Origin: Deltaproteobacteria bacterium
Lineage (GTDB): Bacteria; Desulfobacterota; Binatia; DP-6
DNA: 6,652 nt
Direction: 5' to 3'
Assembly (NCBI GenBank): GCA_005879205.1
Contig: VBLD01000203.1
Location: 5,861 to 12,512, forward strand
Under the pieces are notes generated by a model. It did not search any database, had not been told where the DNA came from, and saw nothing but the letters and a program-made list of their open reading frames with translations. Position 1 is the first letter of the stretch. The number at the start of each line of letters is the position of its first letter. Positions 1 through 6,347 of the stretch are shown here, piece by piece. A program made the position numbers and the translations under genes.

Positions 1-84
1 CCGCTCATGATCATCGGCGAGGGCACCAACGAGATCCAGCGTCTGGTGATCGCAAGAAGCCTTGTCCAGCGCTACAAGATCTGA
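1..84 (+). CDS. Acyl-CoA dehydrogenase, C-terminal end (5' part outside window)
   Basis: Frame 1 is open from the left edge to a TGA at 82-84 and gives 27 residues containing IIGEGTNEIQRLVIAR. This is the hallmark C-terminal helix motif of the acyl-CoA dehydrogenase family (Acyl-CoA_dh_1 domain). These flavoenzymes oxidise acyl-CoA to trans-2-enoyl-CoA with FAD and pass electrons to electron-transfer flavoprotein, usually in fatty-acid or branched-chain amino-acid catabolism. The glutamate at visible residue 7 (bases 19-21) aligns with the catalytic base Glu376 of mammalian medium-chain acyl-CoA dehydrogenase, which lies in an EGT motif. That suggests an active straight- or short-chain type enzyme, but chain specificity cannot be read from this tail. 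The last 23 bases overlap the start of the downstream deacetylase gene, so the two are probably co-transcribed. Confidence 0.93.
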   Translation, partial: PLMIIGEGTNEIQRLVIARSLVQRYKI

Positions 85-1045
85 CCCCGCGCGGCGGGCG
101 GCCGCCCGTTCACTCTTCCTGCTCCTGCTCGCGCTGTCCGCGCCACCCGTACGGGGCGACGTCCCGTCCCAGCCGGCGCCGGCCACGCCGCTCCCGATCC
201 TCGCGCTGCCACCCCACCCGCGGGTGCTCTTCTTCTCCCCTCACCCCGACGACGAGTCGCTCGCGGCGGGCGGGCTCATCTACCGCCTGGTGCACGCCGG
301 CGATGCCGTGCGCGTCGTCTTCATGACGAACGGCGACGGATACCCGTGGGCCGCGCAGGAGGACTTTCACCTGAAGAAGCCGACCGACACGGACTACCTC
401 GCTCTCGGAGAGTTGCGCCAGCGCGAGGCGCTGGCCGCGGCGCAACGGCTCGGCCTCGCCAAGCGCCACGTGTCCTTCCTCGGCTTCCCGGACGGCGGCC
501 TCGCCGAGCTGTGGCGCGCGCACTGGTCGCGCACCTCGCCCTACACCAAGGAGGACAGCCCGCCGTATCCGGGGACGGTCGACCCCAACGTAGACTACGA
601 CGGCCAGGACCTCACGTCGGTGATCGCGCGCCTGCTGCGAGACTTTCAGCCGACGGTCGTCATCATGCCGCATCCCTACGACACGCATCTCGACCACGCC
701 CACACGAGCTATTTCGTGACCGAGGCCGTCGAGGCCCTCCAGGCCCGCCATGTCCTGCCGAAGGACCTCCTGATCCTCACCTACCTCGTGCACGATCCGT
801 TCTGGCCGCCCGCGCCGGGCACGTGCACGGAGCTGCCGGCTCCCTCCGCGTCCCGGGTGCCCGACACGACGTGGGCACAGGTGAAGCTCACGCCCGCCGA
901 GGTCGCGGTGAAGGATGAGGCGCTCGCCCGCTACCGGAGCCAGGTCGAGGTTATGGCCGACCTCTTCCACCGCTTCCAGCGCGAGAACGAGCTCTTCGGA
1001 CGCGTGAAGTCCGAGATCCTGGCCAAGATCGCCGCCGTTCACTAG
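62..1045 (+). CDS. PIG-L/LmbE family deacetylase with N-terminal signal peptide
   Basis: This 327-residue protein belongs to the PIG-L/LmbE family (GlcNAc_PI_de-N), zinc-dependent enzymes that remove N-acetyl groups from GlcNAc-containing substrates such as GlcNAc-PI, mycothiol and bacillithiol precursors, or glycopeptides. Seen directly: a strand followed by SPHPDDES at 59-66, with the family's His-Pro-Asp-Asp metal/catalytic motif at H61-D64, and a second motif HPYDTHLDHAHT at 204-215 supplying the further metal-site histidine. Residues 11-16 are basic (RRAAAR) and 17-29 are a leucine-rich hydrophobic stretch, so the protein is probably exported or membrane anchored; many well-known family members are cytoplasmic. 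The start is the TTG at 62, the first start codon after an in-frame TGA at 47-49. No ATG or GTG lies ahead of the signal peptide, and the next in-frame GTG falls at the catalytic core. The AAGAAG just upstream is only 2 bases from the TTG, so initiation may rely on coupling to the overlapping dehydrogenase gene. Substrate unknown. Confidence 0.88.
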   Translation: MSSATRSDPARRAAARSLFLLLLALSAPPVRGDVPSQPAPATPLPILALPPHPRVLFFSPHPDDESLAAGGLIYRLVHAGDAVRVVFMTNGDGYPWAAQEDFHLKKPTDTDYLALGELRQREALAAAQRLGLAKRHVSFLGFPDGGLAELWRAHWSRTSPYTKEDSPPYPGTVDPNVDYDGQDLTSVIARLLRDFQPTVVIMPHPYDTHLDHAHTSYFVTEAVEALQARHVLPKDLLILTYLVHDPFWPPAPGTCTELPAPSASRVPDTTWAQVKLTPAEVAVKDEALARYRSQVEVMADLFHRFQRENELFGRVKSEILAKIAAVH

Positions 1046-1058
1046 CCGCGGCGCCCGC

Positions 1059-2219
1059 CTACAGCCCCGCGACGCGCAGGAGCTCCGCGAGGACGCGGTC
1101 GGCGGCGAAGTACTCGCGCGCGACCTCGGCGGCATGGGTACTCGCGCGCCCGTAGTCCGCCTCGATCGCGGCCAGCGCCGTCGCGGCCTCGTCCGCGGTC
1201 CGGAACACGTGCAGCCCCGGCCCGAGCGGCAGCACGTCGCCGAAGCCGGTGTCCTGCTCGACCACCGGCCGGCCGGCGGCCAGGTAGCAGGCCGCGCGGT
1301 CGCTGAACCAGCCGCTCTGCAGCCGCACGTTCATGTCCTTGGCGACGGTGAACTCACCCCGCGAGCCGCGCAGGTAGTCGCGGTAGCGCCATGGGTCGGC
1401 CGAGACGGCAAGCGGGTCGACGATCTGCCAGCCATGCGAGGTCAGCAACACGCGGTCGCCGGGAACGCCGTCCACGTCCATGGCGATCTCGAACGCGAGA
1501 CCCGTGCGGCTGGGCAGATCGAGGTGGCGGAGCCATTCCGTCCGCTTCCGCCACGCGAACGTCTCGCCCTGAAACATGACGTCGCGACCGCCCGCGTCCC
1601 ACTTGCCGACCGTCGTGTAGGCGGTGCCCGGTGGGCCTGCGTCGGCCCACCACCCGAGTGCGACGGGCGCCCGCGTCGGGTGCCACGGGTACCCGCCCGT
1701 CGGCACCGGCGAGCGCGGCGTCCCGATGTTCTCGCCGAACGTGAACAGGTGTGCGTGCTCGTCGAGGATGGCGCGCAGGAGCGGGTCGCCCTCGGCCGCC
1801 TTGATCTGCGTGAAGGCGGGATCGATGTCGACGTAGACCGCCGGCCGCCCCGCGCGCCGCTCGGGCGGGATGCGGTTGACCCCCGCCACGTTGATGAGCA
1901 GGTCGGCCTCGCGAAGCAGCTCCGCCGCCCTGCCCGCCCCCGGCCCGTGCTCGACGCCACGCTCGGCATCGACGAAGACCCAGCGGTCGCCGAGCCCGAT
2001 GCGGCCGAGGAAGTCGCCGGTCGCCGCGATTCCGTACTCGTACCGGGGCCCGTAGTCGTTGGTCAGCGGGTTGTAGGCGAGGGTGAAATGGCCCGTGTCC
2101 TCGTAAAACCACACATCGTGGCCGAGAGCGCGGAGCCCGAGGAGATAGTGTGCCGCCTGCCAGGTGTAGCCGCCGAGCGGATTGCGGACCAGGTAGCCGG
2201 CGAGCACGATGCGGGCCAT
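1059..2219 (-). CDS. Putative GT-B/CgeB-like glycosyltransferase, third tandem copy
   Basis: This 386-residue protein is a full-length paralogue of its two upstream neighbours. The N-terminal half begins with a beta-strand/loop (ARIVLAGYLVRNPLGG), then WQAAHYLLGLRALGHD and an EDTG motif at 40-43, followed by VYVDIDP at 128-134 and FTFGENIG at 159-166. The C-terminal half carries GSRGEFTVAKD at 285-295 and SGWFSDRAACYLAAGRPVV at 302-320, then a QDTG turn and a helical tail. The last block resembles the nucleotide-sugar side of GT-B enzymes of the CgeB/Glyco_trans_1_2 type, where an SDR...E-A-L-A-x-G-x-P-V pattern precedes the donor-binding loop. Inferred role: transfer of a sugar in the cytoplasm to the product handled by the linked exporter. 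Donor and acceptor cannot be told. The ATG at 2219 is 3 bases past the stop of the preceding gene. The gene ends with TAG, 13 bases from the convergent deacetylase stop, and is the last gene of the operon. It is closer to the first copy than to the middle one. Confidence 0.78.
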   Translation of the reverse strand: MARIVLAGYLVRNPLGGYTWQAAHYLLGLRALGHDVWFYEDTGHFTLAYNPLTNDYGPRYEYGIAATGDFLGRIGLGDRWVFVDAERGVEHGPGAGRAAELLREADLLINVAGVNRIPPERRAGRPAVYVDIDPAFTQIKAAEGDPLLRAILDEHAHLFTFGENIGTPRSPVPTGGYPWHPTRAPVALGWWADAGPPGTAYTTVGKWDAGGRDVMFQGETFAWRKRTEWLRHLDLPSRTGLAFEIAMDVDGVPGDRVLLTSHGWQIVDPLAVSADPWRYRDYLRGSRGEFTVAKDMNVRLQSGWFSDRAACYLAAGRPVVEQDTGFGDVLPLGPGLHVFRTADEAATALAAIEADYGRASTHAAEVAREYFAADRVLAELLRVAGL

Positions 2220-2222
2220 CGA

Positions 2223-3389
2223 TCAGAGCCCCGCGTCTGCGAGGAGCCGAGCGCAGATGCGCTCCGCGGCGAAACACGCCTCCGCCACCTCGCGCGCGTG
2301 CCGGCACGCGGCTGGATAGTCGGCCCGGATGGCGGCCAGCGCCGCGACCGCCTCTTCGGCGGTCGAGAAGGCGTGCAGCCCCGGCCCGGTCGGGACGTGG
2401 GCGCTGAAGCCGGTCTCCTGCACGACCACCGGTTTCCCGCACGCCAGGTACGCCGCGCTCCGCGTGCTGAACCAGCCGCTCCGCGTCGCCACGTAGGCGT
2501 TCTTCGCGATCGACAGCTCGCCGCGCGAGCCGAGGACGTAGTCGCGGTAGGCGGCCATCGTCGCCGACACGGCGTGGCCGTCACGCAGCCGCCAGCCGGC
2601 GGCCGCGATCCGATCGCGCGGCGCGGCGCCCGCGAGCGCCACCTCGAGCGTCTCCCGGGTGCGCGACGGCAGGTCCATGAAGCGCTCGAACTCGACGTCC
2701 TTGTCGCCGTAGACGCGGCCGCCGACCACCGGCGGCGTGGGCTTGATCTTCCACGACATGACGGTGGTGAACGGCCCGTCGGGCGCCGCCCGGACCGGCC
2801 AGTTGGCGAGCACGATCGGCTGACGCGTCGGGTGCCAGCGGATGCCGCAGGTGGGGATGAGGCAGTCGGGCGCGCCCACGTGCTCGCCGTTGGTGAAGAA
2901 CACGTCGTGGCGACGCATGAGGTCGACCGAGAACTGCGTCGACTCGTCGGCCACGCCGGCGTCGACCGCGGCGATCCGGGCCTGGCTGTAGCACGGGTCG
3001 GTGTCGACGTACGCCTTCACCCGCGCCGCCCGATACGGCTCGCGTAGCCAGCACGAGCCCGACAGGTTCAGGAAGAGGTCCGTCTTCGCGCAGAGGGCGG
3101 CCAGCTCGCGCTCGTCGCGGCCGTGGAGGCGGCCGTCCGGGGCGCGCACCGTCCAGCGGTGCTCGAGCGCTGGGTCGAGGCTGGCGAGGGCCCCGGCCAG
3201 GTAGCGGACGTTTCCCGACACGTCGTCGGTGAACGTCTGCGCGACGGGATCGTAGACCCATTGCCCGGTGTCCTCGAGGTAGTGGACGTCGCAACCGAGC
3301 GCGTGGAACGCCCGCACGTACTGGAGGTAGTCCCAGGCGACCCCACCGACGGGATACGTCGCGACCAGACCGGTGACGATGACCCGCAT
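2223..3389 (-). CDS. Putative GT-B/CgeB-like glycosyltransferase, middle divergent copy
   Basis: This 388-residue protein is homologous along its whole length to the genes on either side. Shared landmarks are VTGLVATYPVGGVAWDYLQ near the start, LEDTGQWVYDP at 38-48, NLSG at 108-111, YVDTDPCYSQARIA at 127-140, GEHVGAPDC at 168-176, GSRGELSIAKN at 287-297 and SGWFSTRSAAYLACGKPVV at 304-322. The C-terminal motif points to a GT-B fold of the CgeB-like type, so sugar transfer is inferred rather than shown. It departs from its neighbours in the centre: the W-(E/D)-x-x-(G)-(K/R)-D...GET(Y/F)xW stretch of the outer copies is replaced by a differently spaced SWKIKPTPP...VYGDKDVEF. Aspartate after SGWFS is threonine here and the ENxG motif is EHVG. 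It may therefore use a different sugar or acceptor. The ATG at 3389 directly abuts the TGA of the preceding gene (3390-3392), which strongly suggests coupled translation. Confidence 0.76.
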   Translation of the reverse strand: MRVIVTGLVATYPVGGVAWDYLQYVRAFHALGCDVHYLEDTGQWVYDPVAQTFTDDVSGNVRYLAGALASLDPALEHRWTVRAPDGRLHGRDERELAALCAKTDLFLNLSGSCWLREPYRAARVKAYVDTDPCYSQARIAAVDAGVADESTQFSVDLMRRHDVFFTNGEHVGAPDCLIPTCGIRWHPTRQPIVLANWPVRAAPDGPFTTVMSWKIKPTPPVVGGRVYGDKDVEFERFMDLPSRTRETLEVALAGAAPRDRIAAAGWRLRDGHAVSATMAAYRDYVLGSRGELSIAKNAYVATRSGWFSTRSAAYLACGKPVVVQETGFSAHVPTGPGLHAFSTAEEAVAALAAIRADYPAACRHAREVAEACFAAERICARLLADAGL

Positions 3390-4559
3390 TCAACCGAGCC
3401 CGCCCTCGGCGAGCAGGCGGGCGAGGACCCGCTCGGCCGCGAAGTGCTCGGCCGCCAGCGCGCGCGCCGCGGTCGCGTGTCCGACGTAGTCGGCCTCGAT
3501 CGCCCGCAGCGCCTCGACCGCCTCCTCCATGGTCGCGTACGTGAGGAGCCCGCGGCCCGTCGGCACGAACTTGCCGACGCCGGTGTCCTGCGTCACGACC
3601 GGCTTGCCCGCGGCGAGGTAGCAGACGCTCCGATCGCTGAACCAGCCGCTGCGCGGCCGCACGTAGATGTCCTTGGCCACCGTGAACTCGCCGCGCGAGC
3701 CGCGGATGAAGCCGCGGTAGCGATCGATGTTGCGCGAGATCGGCGCCGGGTCGACGAGCGCCCAGCCCGCTTCCCGGATGCGCGCCGTCACCGCCGCGTC
3801 GAGCGGATCCATGGCGAGCTCGAAGCGTGCCGTCGTGTGCCGCGGGAGCTCCAGGAAGCGGAGGAAGTTCACGTGCTTCGACCAGTGGTAGGTCTCGCCG
3901 CGGAAGGTGATGTCCTTGCCCTTGTTCTCCCACGAGGCGATGCTCGTGAAGAAGACCGCGCTCGGGTCGGGTGGCGCCGTCCACTCCTCGAGCACGACCG
4001 GCGGCCGCGTCGCGTGCCAGGTGAAGCGTTCGAGCGGTACGGGGCAGTCCGGGGCGCCCAGGTTCTCCCCGTACGTGAAGAGCGCGTCGTGGCTCGAGAG
4101 GAAGCCGAGCGACGACTCGGCGCCGAGCGCGATGCGGAGCTGCTCGTAGACCGGATCGGTCTCGACGTAGAGGAGCCGCGCGCCCTGGCGATGCTCCGCT
4201 CGAGGCGCCGTCGCGCCGCAGAGGTTCAGGATGGCGGCGGCCTCGCGGTAGAGCTCATCGAGGCGGGACCGTGGGAGCCCGAACGTCCGGTCGTGCGCCA
4301 TGTCCAGGTAGACCCATCGGTCCTCGAACCCGATGCGGCGCATGACGTCGGCCACGTAGCCGACCGAGTACGACGGGTCGTCCGTCCGGCCGCCGTGTCG
4401 CGGGTCGTAGGGCGCCGCGCCGGAGTCCTCGACGTAGTAGGCGTCCCAGCCGAGCCGGCGAAGACCGAGGAGGTAGTGGATCGCCTGCCACGCCACCCCG
4501 GCCATCGGATACTGGCCGACGATGCCGAGGACGAGCAGCGGCTCACGACGAGACGGCAC
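3390..4559 (-). CDS. Putative GT-B/CgeB-like glycosyltransferase, first tandem copy
   Basis: From the chosen start the product has 389 residues, matching the 386 and 388 of the two following paralogues. Visible elements are LGIVGQYPMAGVAWQ at 11-25, HYLLGLRRLGWD at 28-39, YYVEDSGAAPYDP at 41-53, YVETDP at 131-136, FTYGENLGAPDCPVPL at 161-176, SIASWENKGKDITF at 206-219 with GETYHW at 221-226, GSRGEFTVAKD at 287-297 and SGWFSDRSVCYLAAGKPVV at 304-322. The last block matches the donor-side half of GT-B enzymes of the CgeB/Glyco_trans_1_2 type. There is no signal peptide or membrane helix, so it is probably cytoplasmic or peripheral. Start choice: the frame is open to an ATG at 4661, but that extension lies entirely inside the ABC transporter's end and is Ser/Arg-rich low-complexity. 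The GTG at 4559 has GGAGGCGAGG just upstream and aligns with the paralogues' N-termini. It overlaps the transporter gene by 17 bases. Exact start moderately certain; sugar-transferase role inferred. Confidence 0.76.
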   Translation of the reverse strand: MPSRREPLLVLGIVGQYPMAGVAWQAIHYLLGLRRLGWDAYYVEDSGAAPYDPRHGGRTDDPSYSVGYVADVMRRIGFEDRWVYLDMAHDRTFGLPRSRLDELYREAAAILNLCGATAPRAEHRQGARLLYVETDPVYEQLRIALGAESSLGFLSSHDALFTYGENLGAPDCPVPLERFTWHATRPPVVLEEWTAPPDPSAVFFTSIASWENKGKDITFRGETYHWSKHVNFLRFLELPRHTTARFELAMDPLDAAVTARIREAGWALVDPAPISRNIDRYRGFIRGSRGEFTVAKDIYVRPRSGWFSDRSVCYLAAGKPVVTQDTGVGKFVPTGRGLLTYATMEEAVEALRAIEADYVGHATAARALAAEHFAAERVLARLLAEGGLG

Positions 4560-6333
4560 GCTCGGCCTCGCCTCCGAACTGCGTACGATGGAGGCGCGCG
4601 AAGTGACCGCCGCGCGCGACGAGCTCGGCGAACGTCCCGTGCTCGACGATCCGGCCGTCATCGAGGACGAGGATGGCGTCGGCGCGCCGCACCGTCGAGA
4701 GCCGGTGCGCGATCACCAGCGTGGTGCGGCCCGCCATCAGGCCCTCGAGCCCCTGCATGACCCGCGCCTCGGTGGTCGCGTCGAGCGCCGAGGTGGGCTC
4801 GTCGAGGATCAGGATCGGCGCGTCGCGCAGCACGGCGCGGGCGATCGTGATGCGGAGCTGCTCGCCGGCCGAGAGCGTCGCCCCCGCCTCGCCGACGACC
4901 GTGCCGAGCCCCTCCGGCAGCCGCTCGAGGAAATCGTCGAGCTGGGCGACGCGCGCCGCCGCCTCGATCGCCGCGAGGTCGGCGCCCGGGCAGCCGTAGG
5001 CGATGTTCTCGCGCACCGTGGTCGGGAAGACGAGCGGCGGCTGGAGGACGATCGCCACCTGCTGCCGAAGCCCGCGGAGACGGAACTCGCGCACGTCGAT
5101 GCCGTCGAGGAGGACCCGGCCGGCCGTCGGATCGTAGAAGCGCGGCACCAGGCTGACGAGCGTCGTCTTGCCGGCCCCGGTCGCGCCGACGATGGCCACC
5201 ATCTCGCCGGCACGCACGTGAAAGTCGACGCCCTTCAGCACCGATTGCGCCGGGTCGTAGCCGAAGCGCACGGCCTCGAACGTGACCGCGCCGCGCACCT
5301 CGTCCCGCGCGAGCGGCCGGGTCCCGTCGCGCAGGTCGGGGGCGGTGTCGAGAATCTCGAAAACGCGCTCGGCTCCCACCCGTGCCCCCTGCACGAGCCC
5401 GTAGGTCTGCATCAGGCTGTTGATCGGTGCATAGAGCGACGCCAGGTACGACGTGAAGACCAGCACCTCGCCCACGGTGAGCGTCCCGGCGAGCACGTGC
5501 GTCACCCCGAACCAGAGGACGGCGGCGGTCCCCACGGCCACCAGCACGTTGACGAAGGCGGTGTAGACCGTCTGGAACGTGTAGAGCCGGAGGTTCGCCG
5601 CGAGACTCGCGCCGCTCGACGAGACGAAGCGGCGGTGCTCGTCCTCCTCGGTGGTGAACGCCTGGATGACGCGGATGGCACCCATCGTGCGCTGCGCGAT
5701 CGCCCACAGCGCACTCTCCTTCAGGCGTGCGTCGGTGGCGAGCACCGTGATGCGCCGGCTGAGCCCCGCGATCGCCAGGAAGAGCAGCGGCACGATCCCG
5801 AGCGCGATCAGCGTGAGCACCCAGTCGAGCCGCAGCATGACGGCCAGCATGCCCACCAGGAGGACGACGGAGGTGAGCACCGGAAAGAAGCCGTTCATGG
5901 TGAGGGTCTGGATGGCGAAGGTGTCGGCGGTGAGCCGGTAGAGCAGATCGCCCACCTGGCGACGGCTGTGGAAGGCGAGCGACAGGCGCTGGAGGTGCGC
6001 GTAGAGCTCGCTCCGGAAGTCGTTCACCATCTGCTGGCCGACCTTGATGGTCGCGTAGTTGCTGGTGACGCTGAGCACCCCGAGGAGCCCGTAGATCGCC
6101 ACCAGCGCCAGGCACGCGACCGCGAGCAGCTCCTTGCTGCCGAGCCCACGCAGTCCGTCCCATCCGAGCGGCCGGCCGCCCAGCACGTCGTCGACGACGA
6201 TCTTCAGCGGCCAGGGCTTGGCGAGCTCGAGGACACCGATCAGGAGCACCTGGAGGAGCGCCGAGGCGAACAGCCATCGGTACGGAACGAGCCGACCGAG
6301 GATCTTCCGGACGAGCCGGACGGTGTTACCCAT
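4543..6333 (-). CDS. MsbA-like ABC exporter half-transporter (TMD-NBD fusion)
   Basis: From the ATG at 6333 the product has 596 residues, typical of type IV ABC exporter half-transporters, which work as dimers in the inner membrane and use ATP to move lipids, glycolipids, peptides or drugs outward. The membrane domain shows six hydrophobic segments near 19-38, 69-90, 149-167, 170-190, 254-278 and 285-307. The nucleotide-binding domain contains an A-loop Tyr at 359, Walker A GATGAGKT at 383-390, Q-loop Gln431, signature LSAGE at 487-491, Walker B LILDE ending in catalytic Glu512, D-loop SALD at 515-518 and H-loop His543, so it should be catalytically competent. The signature departs from LSGGQ at two positions. 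An in-frame extension to 6543 is rejected because it is Arg/Pro-rich and lies inside the preceding gene. MGNTVRLVRKILGRLVPYRW is the normal family N-terminus. The ribosome site is weak, suggesting coupling to the upstream gene 14 bases away. Linkage to three glycosyltransferase-like genes favours a glycolipid or glycosylated product as cargo (inference). Confidence 0.93.
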   Translation of the reverse strand: MGNTVRLVRKILGRLVPYRWLFASALLQVLLIGVLELAKPWPLKIVVDDVLGGRPLGWDGLRGLGSKELLAVACLALVAIYGLLGVLSVTSNYATIKVGQQMVNDFRSELYAHLQRLSLAFHSRRQVGDLLYRLTADTFAIQTLTMNGFFPVLTSVVLLVGMLAVMLRLDWVLTLIALGIVPLLFLAIAGLSRRITVLATDARLKESALWAIAQRTMGAIRVIQAFTTEEDEHRRFVSSSGASLAANLRLYTFQTVYTAFVNVLVAVGTAAVLWFGVTHVLAGTLTVGEVLVFTSYLASLYAPINSLMQTYGLVQGARVGAERVFEILDTAPDLRDGTRPLARDEVRGAVTFEAVRFGYDPAQSVLKGVDFHVRAGEMVAIVGATGAGKTTLVSLVPRFYDPTAGRVLLDGIDVREFRLRGLRQQVAIVLQPPLVFPTTVRENIAYGCPGADLAAIEAAARVAQLDDFLERLPEGLGTVVGEAGATLSAGEQLRITIARAVLRDAPILILDEPTSALDATTEARVMQGLEGLMAGRTTLVIAHRLSTVRRADAILVLDDGRIVEHGTFAELVARGGHFARLHRTQFGGEAERAVSS

Positions 6334-6347
6334 GGAGTCGCCCGGGC

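Larger units (their letters stand above)
1059..4559 (-). repeat. Three-copy tandem gene repeat, unit about 1.17 kb
   Basis: The three glycosyltransferase-like genes lie head to tail at almost constant period. The 15-base string gctgaaccagccgct (encoding SGWFS on the - strand) occurs at 1302-1316, 2466-2480 and 3636-3650, i.e. spaced 1164 and 1170 bases. The surrounding roughly 90 bases also align between copies. In the 41-residue block beginning GSRGE, hand counting gives 33 identical positions between the first and third copies and 28 between the first and second. Elsewhere similarity is evident only at protein level. This indicates old gene duplication, not a recent DNA repeat. Confidence 0.8.

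Noticed and set aside
1035..1075. Possible bidirectional terminator hairpin between the convergent genes (CCGCGGC and GCCCCGCG).
   Set aside because: The arms pair imperfectly, there is no T-run on either side, and the 13-base gap gives little room. G+C-rich sequence produces such pairs by chance.
110..1135. 341-codon minus-strand open frame opposite the deacetylase.
   Set aside because: Antisense shadow of a gene with clear PIG-L motifs. Its product is Arg-rich and low complexity, and it also overlaps the end of the third glycosyltransferase gene.
4226..4546. A GTG overlapping the exporter stop (GTGA at 4546-4543) that opens a 106-codon frame.
   Set aside because: The four-base overlap is attractive, but the product is a Ser/Arg/Thr-rich shadow. 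The homologous GQYPMAG/EDSG sequence lies in the frame starting at GTG 4559.
1134..4760. Two very long plus-strand open frames (1134-3047, 637 codons; 3123-4760, 545 codons) opposite the glycosyltransferase genes.
   Set aside because: They are Arg/Pro/Ala/Val-rich, have no recognisable domain, and mirror well-supported minus-strand genes. High G+C makes stop codons rare on the antisense strand.
4658..6277. 539-codon minus-strand frame inside the ABC exporter gene.
   Set aside because: Out-of-frame shadow rich in Arg/Ala/Pro. All ABC motifs are in the other frame.
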